DNA of 64,000 nucleotides from NCBI GenBank assembly GCA_964035015.1, contig OZ036007.1:186001-250000 (forward strand), read 5' to 3'. Below the pieces are notes generated by a model. It saw nothing but the letters and a program-made list of their open reading frames with translations, did no database searches and was not told the DNA's origin. The stretch comes from Corallium rubrum. Taxonomy: Eukaryota; Cnidaria; Anthozoa; Scleralcyonacea; Coralliidae. A program made the translations under genes and the position numbers. How positions within the stretch are numbered: position 1 is the stretch's first letter; every line of letters starts with the position of its first letter. Positions 1-11,000 of this stretch are shown one piece after another.

Positions 1-2700
1 TTGCCTCGCGTTGACGACATTTTAGATTCATTAGGAAACTCGCAATATTTTTCAACACTAGACCTAAAAAGTGCCTACTGGCAAATTTCCGTTGACGAAA
101 AAGACCGTCACAAAACTGCTTTTGTCACCCAGCGCGGCTTGTTTGAATTTAACCGAATGCCTTTCGGCCTTGTTAACGCGCCAACTACATTTCAAAGAGC
201 CATGGATCTGGTGTTAAGTGGCCTTTCCTACGTAATCTGCTTATGTTATCTCGATGATATTATTGTATTTGGTCGTGATTTTAATGAACATTACAATAGG
301 CTGAAAACAGTTCTAGAGAGATTGCGTTCACATAATCTTCGCGTGAAACTTGAGAAATGTACAATTGCAGCGCGACAAGTTTCATTCCTAGGTCATGTTG
401 TTTCTGAATCTGGTATCATGCCAGATCCGGCAAAAATTGAAGCTGTCAACAACATTACTAGCCCACGCAATATCAAAGATATTCGCAGTTTTTTAGGTCT
501 AGCTGGCTATTACCGCAAATTCATTCCTGGGTTTTCGTCTATCGCAGCGCCATTACTACAGCTGACGCAAAAAGCGGCGCAATTTAATTGGACTGATGCT
601 TGCGAACAAGCGTTTCAGCGTTTAAAGCACTTATTATGCTCTGCCCCCATTCTGGCATATCCTGACTTCGGTCAACAGTTTATTTTGCAAACAGATGCGT
701 CTGATTATGGCGTTGGTGCGGTGTTGTCGCAACTTGATGCGTTAGGAAATGAGAAAGTTATTGCTTATTCGTCAAAAGCGCTTTCACGAGCGGAACTATT
801 CAACAACTGAAAAAGAAGCGTTTGCCGTAGTCTTTGGCCACAGCCCATTTTCGCGTCTATTTAGTAGGTCGCCATTTCAAACTAATTACTGATCATAATG
901 CCTTACGCTGGCTGCACACGATGGAAGCTAAGGGTCGTTTAGCGCGGTGGATTATGGATTTACAGGAGTTTGATTTTTCAGTCGTCCACCGTGCTGGCCG
1001 CCTTCATAATAATGCAGATGCGCTCTCTCGCCTTGTACAAACTAATTCATCAGAACTTCAACCCACCACAAGCATAAAGCATGCACAGAAACCAGCGTTT
1101 GTCTCAACAATACGTGTTAAATTATCTGGTGGACGCACAGCGCTTGTTAAGTTAGAAAGCAGTAAGCCACTTATAGTTGATACAGACGGCACTTTAGTCA
1201 ATATTCATGAGCACAATAGTTGGGCTGTTTCTCCTTCACCTCCGGAGGTGAAAGAGGTCAATGCAATTACATTAAACCCAACCATGAATCTTAGGGATAG
1301 TCAACGCACTGACCCACATCTCGTATCCATAATTGACATGAAAACACGCAAATTGCCTAAACCAAATTTGACACAAACTCAGGATCTTGCATTAAAGAGT
1401 TGGCTTAGGCACTATGACCAATATTTCCTTCATGATGAAATATTATACAGAGCGCTTGGTGACAGTAACAACTCATCCACAACATGTTATGTTAATACCC
1501 TCTGGCTTACAAGCAAACATCCTCAAAACACTGCATGATGGGCCACTAGGGGGTCATCTAGGTATCACTCGTACCGAAGAACGAGTAAGGAAACGATTTT
1601 ATTGGCCTGGCATTCGAAAGACAGTAACCAAACATATTCAGTTGTGCAAAGTTTGCAATCAAAAGAACTCTCCAATTAACAGAAACACAGCCCCATTAGG
1701 TCACATTTCAGTTAGTCAACCTTTTACTTTCTGGGCAATGGATTACATGGGACCATTGCCAGAAACAGGTCGTAGGAACAAACACATTCTAGTTGTTGTT
1801 GACCATTTCACCAAGTGGTGTGAAGCATTTGCAACCCCAGATCAAAAAGCCAGCACAGTTGCGCCACTTTTAGTAAGCCGCATTTTATCTCGGTTTGGCC
1901 CTCCAGCAGTACTGCATTCAGACCAAGGTCGAAATTTTGAAAGCACCCTATTGCACGAAATATGTAATTTTATGGGTATTACGAAAACGCGTACAACAAG
2001 CTATCATCCTCAGTGTGACGGACAGACAGAGCGGCAAAACCGAACAATTCAGGCTATGCTTTCAGCTTTTGCTTCAAATAGAAGAGATGATTGGGACTTG
2101 TGGCTGGATTCAGTAACGTTTGCTTACAATACTAGTAGACATGACGCATTAGGCGTTTCACCATATGAGGTAGTTTTTGGTCAATTACCTAGGTTGCCAG
2201 TTGAATTAGAATTAGGAATGCCTCTAACAAACCCTTCCACACAGAGTGAATATTTAGTTTCAGTTAGGTCAGCATTTCGTGATGTAAGACGCATAGCAGA
2301 GGAACATTTGTCAAAAGCATCCGAAAAACAGGCACGGCTCAATCAACCGACAAACACTTGGAGGCCTTTCGAATCGGGTGAAACAGTCATGTTGAAAAGA
2401 CCAAAAGGCTGGAAGCTAGGTAATAAATGGGTTGGGCCTTACAGATTTCTAAAACGGTTTGGGGTCGACTATAGAATTGTTTCTAAGGGAGGGAAGGTAA
2501 TGGTCGTTCATCACGACCAGTTAAAACACAGTTATATCCCTTTTCAAGAGGGCGAACCGGTTTGCCCTAGTAGGGAAGTAGGTGAGTTCAAGGTGGTTAA
2601 TGTTACACCTCCACAAGACGGTATTGACGGTATTCCTCGTCCTCGACCTGCCAGACTTAGACAGCATATTAATCCACCAATGAGATACGGATTTGATTAG
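1..2700 (+). pseudogene. pol: Gypsy pol (RT, RNase H, integrase), two frameshifts
   Basis: Three overlapping open frames (1-810, 834-1538, 1414-2700) cover one polyprotein. The first holds the RT palm with the YLDD catalytic box (near 255) and the connection to RNase H. RNase H continues in the second frame (ITDHNAL, then the NNADALSR motif). The third holds the HHCC zinc region (H..H..C..C, about 1540-1660) and the integrase core: Asp in MDYMG (about 1741), Asp in HSDQG (about 1918) and Glu in GQTERQNR (about 2030), followed by a GPY/F-like module (KWVGPYRF). The frame changes at about 790-830, inside RNase H, and at about 1480-1500, before the integrase zinc domain. This copy is therefore not expected to give a full polyprotein. 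The reading begins in mid-gene at the window edge. Confidence 0.92.
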
Positions 2701-2740
2701 AAACATGTCCTCGGGACGAGAACATAAAGGAGGAGGATAG

Positions 2741-2989
2741 TGTAACGGATATCTGATAATGGATATAAGAATGTGTAAATAGATAAACAAGATAAGTCAG
2801 GAAATCATAATTAGCCGCGTGTGCTTCATGAGCAAGCTGCATCCGTGATAATGTAAATATAGCTCTCTAAATAAAAAGGAAGGACAACGCCCTAGAGATG
2901 GAGATTATAAATATGGAATGTAAAAGGCAATAAAGTTAAGTTGGATCTAGACCACGTTGTGTTGTGTTGTGTTGGCTCGGCTCGTTACA
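2741..2989 (+). repeat. 3' LTR of the Gypsy element
   Basis: A 249-bp segment begins TGTAACG and ends CGTTACA, giving the TG...CA boundary with a short inverted end. It follows a polypurine tract directly and lies 40 bp after the pol stop codon. The partner LTR is outside the window, so identity cannot be judged. Confidence 0.75.
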
Positions 2990-3475
2990 TATGCATAATT
3001 AAATAGCCTGACAATCAAAAACTGTTACCAAATAAATAGCAACAGTTGTTGCTATGGCAACAATGACGTTTCAAAATGGCTGCCAATTAACCTTCAAACT
3101 AATTTAATTCGAAAAAAACTTTGGTGACCCCCAATTTTTTTTCATTAAAACTTTTCTTAAAGTATGAGTAATCAACAGGCCGATTTTAAAAAAATTCTGT
3201 AGAAGGAATTTTTTTTTTTAGGAAAAATCATGTTTGTAAATTTTTAAAAAATTTCGTTCTACAGAATTTTTTTAAAATCGGCCTATTGATTACTCATACT
3301 TCCAAGAAAATTTTAATGAAAAAAAAATTGGGTGTCACCAAAGTTTTTCTCGAATTAAATTAGTTTGAAGAGTAATTGGCAGCCATTTTGAGATGTCAAT
3401 GTTGCCATAGCAACAACTGCTGCTATTTATTTAGTAACAGTTTTTTATTGTCCGACTGTTTAACTATGCATAACA
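2990..3475. mobile_element. Foldback element (near-complete 0.5-kb palindrome)
   Basis: The sequence reads into itself: the left arm from TATGCATAATTAAA (about 2990) is mirrored by the right arm ending TTTAACTATGCATAA (about 3475), with a centre near 3235. Matching inner landmarks include AACTGTTAC, GCTATGGCAACA, GGCAGCCATTTTG, GAGTAATCAA and TTCTGTAG. The arms are over 200 bp each with scattered mismatches, and the middle is A/T rich. It codes for nothing. This is the structure of a long-TIR MITE or foldback element. Its family is not identified. Confidence 0.85.
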
Positions 3476-3539
3476 TTTCGTTTTATTCTTTTTCCGAATT
3501 GTTTAATCACATGTTTTAGTTAAGAGAGATATTTTGTGT

Positions 3540-4262
3540 TTTGAGGAGGGAATGATATATGATAATTGCCATTTGAGATATATATTTAGGTATTCGATGT
3601 TTTAAAAGAACGAGGCAATGATATATGATATTGTAGATCGCGTTTGAGAGAGATATTTTGGGTTTTGAAGGAGGCAGTGATATATGATAATTGCCATTTG
3701 AGATATATATTTAGGCATTCGAGGTTTTAAAAGAACGAGGCAATCATATATGATATTCTAGAGCGGGTTTGAGAGAGATATTTTGGGTTTGAAGGAGGCA
3801 GTCATATATGATAATTGCCATTTGAGATATATATTCAGGGGTTGGAGGTTTTAAATCAACGAGGCAATAATAGCATGATGTTTTAGATTGCGTTTGAGAG
3901 AGATATTTTGGGTTTTGAGGAGGCAATAATATATGATAATTGCCATTTGAGATATATATTTAGGTATTCGAGGTTTTAAAAGAACGAGGCAATCATATAA
4001 TCAATATATATTTTAGATCGGGTTTGAGAGAGATACTTTGGGTTTTGACTTTTGAAGGAGGCAATGATATATGATAATTGCCATTTGAAATATATATTTA
4101 GGTATTCGAAGTTTTAAAAGAACGAGGCAATCATAGTGATATTCTTGATTGCGTTTTCGAGAGATATTTTGGGTTTTGAGTATGATAATTGGCATTTGAG
4201 ATATATATTTAGGGGTTTGAGGTTTTAAAACAACGAGGCAATCAAACAAGATAATTGTGATG
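3540..4262. repeat. Tandem array, about 125-bp unit, six copies
   Basis: The phrase GATAATTGCCATTTGAGATAT recurs at about 3561, 3686, 3810, 3935, 4073 and 4184 (the last with GG for GC), giving a period of 111-138 bp. Each unit also carries TTTGAGAGAGATATTTTGGGTTTT and GAGGTTTTAAAA.AACGAGGCAAT. Several antisense open frames here are products of the repeat and are not genes. Confidence 0.9.
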
Positions 4263-4269
4263 GCGTACG

Positions 4270-4820
4270 TAATATATAATGTGGGTTTTTACGGGTGGTG
4301 ACGAGCTGTAAAAGTAACATACGACCCGTCACGACTCGTACGGGTCGACAACATTTTCGTGGGCTACCTTAGCCACACTGAATATATAATGAGGCTTTTT
4401 ACGGGTCGTAACGACCCGTAAAAGTAGCATACGACCCGTCACGGCTCGTACGGATCGACAACATTTTCGTGGGCTACCTTAGCCACACTGAATATATAAT
4501 TACGGGTCGTAACGACCCGTAAAAGTAGCATACGACCCGTCACGGCTCGTACGGCTCGACAAAATTTCCGTGGGCTATCTTAGTCACAGTGGGATACCTT
4601 AGCCACACTGAATATATAATGAGGCTTTTTACGGGTCGTAACGACCCGTAAAAGTACCATACGACCCGCCACGGCTCGTACGGATCGAGAACATTTTCGT
4701 GGCCTACCTTGCATGACCACACTGAATATATAATGAGGCTTTTTACGGGTCGTAACGACCCGTAAAAGTAAGATACGAGCCGTAACGACTCGTACGGATT
4801 GACAAAATTGTCGTCGCGTA
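4270..4820. repeat. Tandem array, about 100-130-bp unit with palindromic core
   Basis: Five units start with TTTTTACGGGT or an equivalent at about 4291, 4401, 4502, 4631 and 4745. Each unit contains the self-complementary core ACGGGTCGT-AACGACCCGT, then related half-sites (ACGACCCGTCACGGCTCGTACGG) and the shared tail GTGGGCTACCTTAGCCACACTGAATATATAAT. Degraded single half-sites continue to about 5030. No gene is present. Confidence 0.9.
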
Positions 4821-5082
4821 CGTTTTCCGGTGAGGATGTGAGGTGTTGAGGAAGTGAAAACACGGATCGTTATGAAGTATTAACGAGGCGTATACGACCC
4901 ATACGATTGGTAGGAATGGTAGGGGTCGTACGGTTTTTGGGTGAGGGTGTGACTTGCATTGCGAGGTGGAGTTAATTTGTAATGGACAGCATGAGATGTT
5001 TTGACGAACTGAAAATTAAGCTTACGGGTCGTCAATGAACCTTTACCACTCGTTTGAGTTCGACAGTATTGGACATGTATGG

Positions 5083-5578
5083 AAATCGTAGGAAGATAGA
5101 ATGAGTACTCACTTTAAGAAGTCATGAAAAGAACGATTTTAAATGTCGACGTATAAAAGCAAAGCGATTTATTACTTTGAAAGCGTTACTACGTTTTCTG
5201 TAACTAAGTGTGATATTCGAATATTTAGCCTCAGTAAACGTGCAGGAGACAAAAGAGAAACTCATTAGGGGTCATTAAGGGTTAAACGCTTAGGCAAGTC
5301 TAAGTGATGTCATTAGCAGTGTTACCATAGCGAACCCGCGTCGGGTCCTTCATTCGTCTCAGACTCTTTTGGGACCCTCTACTGCGCCCCCGGTGTAATA
5401 CGTCATAACCGATACCTCTCCGACTAATTCCCGAAGTTCGAAATGTTTGACAAACAGTGTCTTTCCCGTGTGGGGTTTCTGGAGTATAAATCTCCTATTT
5501 TACGTCTTTAGGCATTTTGAGAATATTAAGTTTGTATTCTTTCAATGATTTGGTGGCACTTATAAAATATTTTAATTT
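5083..5578 (+). repeat. Left arm of a large outer inverted repeat
   Basis: Read in reverse complement, this segment matches three pieces on the right: 27771-28033, 36168-36352 and 38623 to about 38650. Shared landmarks include GTATTCTTTCAATGATTTGGTG, TGACAAACAGTGTCTTTCCCGTG, TCTCTTTTGTCTCCTGCACG, AATAAATCGCTTTG and CATTCTATCTTCCTAC. The right arm is split by later insertions, so this left copy gives the uninterrupted state. It appears to be the terminal region of an old DNA transposon whose interior is TAGTCT-type repeat. Confidence 0.75.
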
Positions 5579-5580
5579 TT

Positions 5581-5678
5581 CTAAGACTATAGTCTTAGGA
5601 CCGTATAGTCTTAGGACTATAGCCTTAGTCTTAGGACTATATAGTCTTCGTCTTAGGACTATATAGTCTTAGTCTTAT
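5581..5678. repeat. TAGTCTTAGGACTATA-type short array, left of Polinton
   Basis: Repeats of TAGTCTTAGGACTATA with small variations run up to the Polinton boundary and resume at 23157 on its other side. The array is therefore the target into which the Polinton inserted. Confidence 0.88.
5673..5678. other. Target site duplication of the Polinton, left copy (TCTTAT)
   Basis: TCTTAT lies immediately before the first base of the left terminal inverted repeat. The same six bases follow the right terminal inverted repeat at 23151-23156. A 6-bp duplication is the known hallmark of Polinton/Maverick integration. Confidence 0.93.
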
Positions 5679-6028
5679 AGTAGTATAGAATATGAGGGTA
5701 CCGGCGCATTTTTTTTTATTTTGCCAAAAACAGCGCCAGAATGTTGGAATTTAACGGGAAATGATGTTTGTCCTTTCAAACTTTTTTTCCCCATCTTTTT
5801 TTCCTTTTATACTTTAAAAAATGGGTTTTGAATTTACAGCGATTTTTTGAAAACGCTTCATAACGATCAGGGTTGTGGTTTTAACACACCTTACTTACTC
5901 CCCGATTTCTCTTCAGATACTTTAGTTTTGTGTTGGTACACATGTTTCCCCACAGTTATACCACCAGATAACAGTCCGAGGCATGGTATATACGGTGTGA
6001 TCATGGCTACAACATCACTCTTTCCCTA
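5679..6028 (+). repeat. Polinton left terminal inverted repeat
   Basis: The outer part (about 5679-5888) matches the right end almost base for base, with only two small homopolymer-type differences seen. The inner part (about 5889-6028) still aligns but is visibly diverged, and lacks nine bases present in the right copy. The inner part corresponds to the 3' end of the gene at 22348-22935. The repeat also holds TATAAAAGG (reverse strand), oriented outward. Confidence 0.93.
5892..6020 (-). pseudogene. Truncated 3' copy of the right-end gene (22348-22935) inside the left TIR
   Basis: Read leftwards, this stretch encodes the last roughly 40 residues of the right-end gene, including the PYIPCLGLLSGG and GKHVYQHKTKVSEE segments and the same stop. 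It is cut off upstream by an in-frame TAG. Most base differences from the right-hand copy are synonymous (for example TAT/TAC, TGC/TGT, GGG/GGA), with one I/V change and a loss of three codons. It is not expected to be a separate gene, because no start codon and promoter box accompany it. Confidence 0.7.
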
Positions 6029-6038
6029 TAGTGAGTGG

Positions 6039-6770
6039 TCAGTGCTTTTTCCATATGTAGTAAGTGATACCACATGATAGGATAATAACCAGATACTCTC
6101 CTGTGAGAATAATAGTTTTACCGCCTGCCTTTTCTATGGCCGTCCATGGTATGATAGATTCTTTTGCTGCCGGATGTAGCTTCTCCCACTTTTTGGCTTG
6201 GTGTACGATATCTGATCCTTTTCGTGTCAGTCCAACCGACAACCCAGTCACTATTGCAATGACCGATAGACCAACGGCAGTTGCTATGCCCGCCCTCTTC
6301 AGAACCTTTTCTGAGAGACTTTTCTGCCATTCGTCATAATACTTCCGGATATTAGTTCTTAGGTTGTCAACACTCTGATCTGTGATTGTAGTAGGGTTAA
6401 GCTCTCCACCAAGGTACTCTAACTCATAATACTCACCTTTGTTTTCAAAGTCATAAATCTTACTTAGGACAAAGATTCTCCTATCAAGCAGATAACGTAA
6501 GAAGGTTGGATCTATACATTGTGGCTCAAGGTCAAGAGTTTCTGTGAAAAGTTCTTCCAATTTCCTATGTGATTCCAACACCATCTTATCCCTAAGTCTT
6601 AACCTATTATTCAGGTTTATATTTACGGATGGCTGCCCCTCTGGTCCGGTGGCTGTGTAACGGACAGCTGGGCCCCCACTGAAGTCAGTTTCGTCTTGGT
6701 CCTCAGTTTCGTCTAACTCATTTGACTCAGGTGTTCTGTCTTCCATTTCATGAAATTCTACTCCTTCCAT
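6039..6770 (-). CDS. Polinton membrane protein, 243 aa, unknown function
   Basis: The N-terminal 45 residues are very acidic (runs of E and D), followed by a soluble, probably helical part with many charged residues. A membrane segment at about 163-183 (GIATAVGLSVIAIVTGLSVG) is followed by a short amphipathic stretch and a second membrane segment near the C-terminus (YLVIILSCGITYYIW), with a basic tail. The layout (acidic head, helical middle, two membrane segments at the end) repeats that of the 406-aa product at 19255-20475, which suggests a related role at a virion or host membrane. The start is supported by CTATTATATT directly before the ATG. It is the last gene of the leftward cluster, just after polB. 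The family was not recognised. Confidence 0.75.
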   Translation of the reverse strand: MEGVEFHEMEDRTPESNELDETEDQDETDFSGGPAVRYTATGPEGQPSVNINLNNRLRLRDKMVLESHRKLEELFTETLDLEPQCIDPTFLRYLLDRRIFVLSKIYDFENKGEYYELEYLGGELNPTTITDQSVDNLRTNIRKYYDEWQKSLSEKVLKRAGIATAVGLSVIAIVTGLSVGLTRKGSDIVHQAKKWEKLHPAAKESIIPWTAIEKAGGKTIILTGEYLVIILSCGITYYIWKKH

Positions 6771-6795
6771 AATATAATAGGTTATATTACTTTTC

Positions 6796-9700
6796 TCATT
6801 GTGCTACCCCGTTGTCAGTATCCTTATGTCCATACGCGTAGGAGCTGACCCCATTTTCCAGCAGGTATCTCTTATCATCAAAGCATGAGAGTGACACCTT
6901 ATTAATCTCATAACTACCCAACTTATGTTTTACACTTCGGATGGTTTTCATTTTTTGAAATACCTGTTTCTTACCGAGTAATACGTTTTTGTAGTTTTCA
7001 TGTTTGATCTGTTTCTTAGTGACACTCTTCTTAATTTTCTTCGCGGTTTTGCCACCTGTTCCGTCGTCTTTCAGGTACGAATACATCTTACTTCTGAGAC
7101 CAACGAATTCGGTTATGGGAACGCCAGCCGCCTCGTCCTTCATCTTTCCAATAACCTTTTTGTTCGACTTGTTGTGATACGGTGAGCTCTCTGGGTAGTC
7201 TGAGTTGTCGAAAATGTCTTTGTCAGCCCAAAAGTCCTTATAAACGTCTTCCGCCTCAATTTCATATGTCAGGCTGTCCGTGTCTGTAAACAACAACTTA
7301 GCCCTGCTTCCATATTTCTCTAACACATAATTGTAATGGAAATCGTACATTAGTACCTTCGATAGATCCAGAATACACATACCAACGTATGCTGGTCGGT
7401 TTAACGTCAGGACTTCCTTAATCTTATGAACGGCAACCAGGTTTTCGTTGAATATTTTGGCGGACACGAAGGTTGGTTTAGAAGTCAACCTCAACAGCTT
7501 TTCCTCACTGGTGACCAACCGAACATCCACACGCTTTCTAAAATTCTCCATTGTTTTACCGAAAACGCTGTTGTTCATCAGCTTGAAGAAGTCCTTTTCA
7601 AAGGCGTTCCTGGCAGCAGTTCTCTTCACCGTGTTGAAGTTGATGTACTGCTTCAACCAAGCCGATTGATTGAACAACAAAACCCGGTGAACTTTCTTTA
7701 CCCTTATTCCGAGCCTAACGTACAGCTGTAGGTTTCTATAGTGGACGACATACCTTTCCTTTCCCATCAGGTTGGTTACCAACTTTCTGACACCACCAAC
7801 ACTGACCCCGAACTTCCTCCTAATCTCAGAACAATACTTTGACAACATATCTTCCCGTATTTCCATCTTTTCCGGAGCTAATGGGTAGTCGTTGTGTAGA
7901 TCGTGGAGTTCAGGAGGATACTCAAGATCAACCTCAAGTATCATCCCAGTCCGACTGTCATTTTCCGGAAGTTCCCAAGCCAGGTTTTTCAGCTTACCCT
8001 CACTCATCCACTTAAATCCACCAGTCGGAAGGCACTGACTCATGGCCCAACCATATAGATTATTGGCGTCCAGATACATTATATACTTCACAGCCTCGTT
8101 CTCACTATACCCCTTCATATATGGGTTGTTTGCTTTCCCATACCTATTAGCTATGTAACTGACACCACCTCTCAATCCTTTCTCGATGAACTGGAACATG
8201 TCGATGTCAGTCATCAGCTCCAGCTCAATCCCAGTCATCTTCAGCATAGCGTCCCATGCCAACCCAGGTGAAGTGAAGTAGTGACAGGGGTCCAACCCAT
8301 AGTACTGAACACAAGTCTTCCTAAAGTTCTCAAAGACGTCACCAACAACAGAACATCCGATTTCAGATACACATTATGATAATCCCCCATCGTTCTCATC
8401 TCAAACTTTCTCCAAACCTCCAAAGCATGTGAATACTGTTTGTCGGTTATCGATTCGTCATTCAACACACTATAAAACTCATTCTTTGGGGGCAACTCTG
8501 TTTCATCAAACCGACTGAACGCGTTCATGTAGTCATAAGGATAAACACTCTTCGATCTCATAAGATACAACCGATCACCGAATTCCTCAGCTGTGTACCT
8601 GAACGACCCAGCCGGTAAGTTACCAACCAACCTATCCAATGAACTACTCATGAACTGAAAACTGTCCAGAAACACAAGGTTTTTACCTAACATGAAGGCC
8701 ATGTACTTTTCCATATTATTCGGTATGACGTTAATCTCCTGTCCGAACTTTCCGATCTCCCCCATGATGAGATGACTATCATAACCCCTCAGGTTGTGTA
8801 AGATGACTGGTATCTTATCAGTTAATCTATGATTTCTGTTACAAAGCTGATGGGCCGATCCCCGATATCTTCCCGTCACATGACAATGGTCCCGGAACCT
8901 AACGTCCTCTGCTGTGTACTCCCGACCACAGATGTGACACTTTATAGCGTCTCTGAAGTCCGCTCTGTCGGAATCAGTCAGAACCATGTCCTGGTTAAAG
9001 TGTTCTTTCCGAATACCCTTACAATACTCCACTTCTTCCAGCATCTTTCCAATGAACTTGTTGACAGCACCAGGGCCTCTGTACACCTGAACATCCTTAC
9101 TGTATCTGTCGTCATAACAACAGACAACCTTGTACCCATAACCACAATCAGTATGTTTCTGATACTTCTCCATGTATGGTCTCTTCTCTTTCTCCTCTCG
9201 GTCTGACTCCGGCACCTCCGGTCTGTCGACCTTTTCCGTGATCGCCTCAAAGTCAGCGTACACAACAAACGGAACGTTTAACTGTTTGTGGAAATTATTG
9301 TACCTCAGCACGTTCTTACCCTTTTCCGGCATCCTGACGGCTTGTTTACCATTCACACTGATACACACAGTCTGATGTTTTTCCAGAGCCTCCGTTGAGC
9401 TGAAACATTGGAGGCAGTAAACACAGAAGTGTTTTTTCCTCTTATGTTTTGTTTTGTTGTACATAAACCTATCAAAGTCCTTAATGAGGACGTAATGTTT
9501 GTTGTTCCCGTTGGTTATAATCAGGAGGTTCATGAGGTCGGTATGACCCGTTTCCTCTGATACATAAACCGGAAAGGTTAACCCGTTTTCATAACCAAAG
9601 ACGTTGATACGTATCTCATTTTGTTTCTCCACCCGATTGTACTGTTTCTGATTCACTGGAAAGCTGATTCCACTATAATCCAAGTCGTCAACATGGTCCC

Positions 9701-10373
9701 GGTACTTTGTGACCCTTTGTGGGTCTTTTGGGACAGGAAACTTATGAGCCAGATGACACCACATAAAACACCTATCATCATTATTCTTAACGTTGATCAA
9801 CCCCTTCCGACTATTCCTCAGCTCTTTAGGGAGGTCGACATAACTGGAGCCTTCCAGTGGACTGTAGACAGTCAGATTAACGTAGTGACCGTCGATTGAG
9901 TCCACCGTACAGCCAGATCCCTCGCTTATCCATCGGGCTATCCTAGTCACCACCTCCTCATTCGCAGTGTTAACGTCCTGACCGATCTCATTACCGTTGA
10001 TTATAGTTTTGATGTGGCTGTTGAAGTGAGCCGTCTTATAAGTTGTTCCGCCGGACACCTCCTTCTCAAGCGTCACAACCAGCGTTTCAGCGAACTTCAG
10101 CCCCCTCATCTCAGCCAGCTCCCGACGTAGTAACCGTACCACATCATTCCTGAGGGCGTTTACCTGTTCCAGTGGGTGTTGGAACACAACAGCACAGCTG
10201 AACGACTTAGTCTTACCCCTCAGGGCTCTGTCTAACTGATTTATGTCATAACCGATTAGTCTCTCATAGAGACGAGGGTCTATATCATCAGGATAGTCAA
10301 ACATGTTAGGGTCTAAGTCGTCGTCCTGGTGGATCATAACATTCGGATCCATCGTTATAACAGGGGTGATCAC
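6796..10373 (-). CDS. polB: Protein-primed-type DNA polymerase B, split by one frameshift
   Basis: This replicates the element. Two overlapping frames (10373-8241 and 8295-6796) make one gene of about 1190 codons. The first holds the 3'-5' exonuclease: Exo I YADFEA (near residue 370), Exo II LRGYDSH (near 528) and Exo III YLKSDVLLL (near 667). An inserted zinc/HNH-like block (CHICG...DHCHVTG...HQLCN, about 478-515) is typical of Polinton and linear-plasmid polymerases. The second holds motif A DANNLYGWAM (near 8070), motif B NNSVFGKTMEN (near 7560) and motif C DTDS (near 7285). The frame changes at about 8341-8348 by one base, just after Exo III. The loss of one base explains it, by mutation or sequencing error. 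The start may be the inner ATG at 10352, which has TTATAACG before it. It overlaps the upstream zinc-ribbon gene by up to 68 bp. Confidence 0.95.
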
Positions 10374-10968
10374 ATTCCGTTAGGTGTCGCTTCAACCACT
10401 CGGTGCAGAACCTGTCCGGGGTACGATCCCAGCCAAGCTCCTTATAAACAATTCCGAACAGATTGTTATCAAACAAGTCCTTCGTTTTCCCCTTCCTAAG
10501 ATCCTTCATACCACCCAGTAACCCAATCCCTCTCCTTGAGCACAGTCTGATGATGTAATAATTGTATCTGGACACATTACGACCTCTTATCAGACCCTTA
10601 CTTTTCATCACCCGAAGAACCTTGGAAAAGTCGGATAAGACAACGTCAACGGCTGTGTCCCTGACGACTCTGGTGAGTCTCTTCCTCATCCAACTATTTC
10701 TCGAATGCTCACTTCTACGACCGGCCGCCCGGTATCTCCCGACAACATATCCATACTCCGTGTCACCACATCCTGGACAGGAATACATCTCAGTGCTCAC
10801 CTTCACACGGAATCTGGAACAATCCTCACACCACAACTTCGTACTACGTCTGGGTGGATCCCAAGCCGAGGCTACTAACTCAATCCCCATCTGCTTACAG
10901 ACCCATTCAACGCTTGAAGACGGTAAATCCCTCAGCCCTTTCGGTAAGTCCGACAAGAAAACAGACAT
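10306..10968 (-). CDS. Zinc-ribbon protein, possible VLTF3-like late transcription factor
   Basis: The 220-residue product has a CxxC...CxxC zinc ribbon (CEDC at about residue 48, CPGC at about 66), a basic middle (RRSEHSRNSWMRKR), then a helical segment with RYNYYIIRLC and a pattern ending in KELGW. A zinc ribbon followed by this helical pattern resembles the viral VLTF3-type late transcription factor fold, but this is judged by eye and is uncertain. If correct, it would serve the uniform promoter boxes of this element. It sits directly upstream of polB and overlaps its 5' end in another frame. TTTAGTTATA lies directly before its ATG. An alternative is a general zinc-ribbon DNA-binding protein of unknown role. 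Confidence 0.7.
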   Translation of the reverse strand: MSVFLSDLPKGLRDLPSSSVEWVCKQMGIELVASAWDPPRRSTKLWCEDCSRFRVKVSTEMYSCPGCGDTEYGYVVGRYRAAGRRSEHSRNSWMRKRLTRVVRDTAVDVVLSDFSKVLRVMKSKGLIRGRNVSRYNYYIIRLCSRRGIGLLGGMKDLRKGKTKDLFDNNLFGIVYKELGWDRTPDRFCTEWLKRHLTECDHPCYNDGSECYDPPGRRLRP

Positions 10969-11000
10969 TATAACTAAACCCTAACAAATCCCCTTAACCC

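Larger units (their letters stand above)
1..2989 (+). mobile_element. Gypsy LTR retrotransposon, 3' part (truncated by window edge)
   Basis: The window opens inside the reverse transcriptase of a Ty3/Gypsy element and runs through RNase H and integrase to a 3' LTR. The domain order RT, RNase H, zinc-binding integrase domain, integrase core is that of Gypsy elements. A purine-rich tract (about 2726-2738) precedes an LTR at 2741. The 5' half, including gag, protease and 5' LTR, lies outside the window. The foldback element that starts at 2990 directly abuts the LTR, so the target duplication cannot be read here. Confidence 0.93.

Noticed and set aside
7426..7731. Forward-strand open frames inside polB and other Polinton genes
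   Set aside because: They are antisense shadows of well-supported genes, with no domain of their own.
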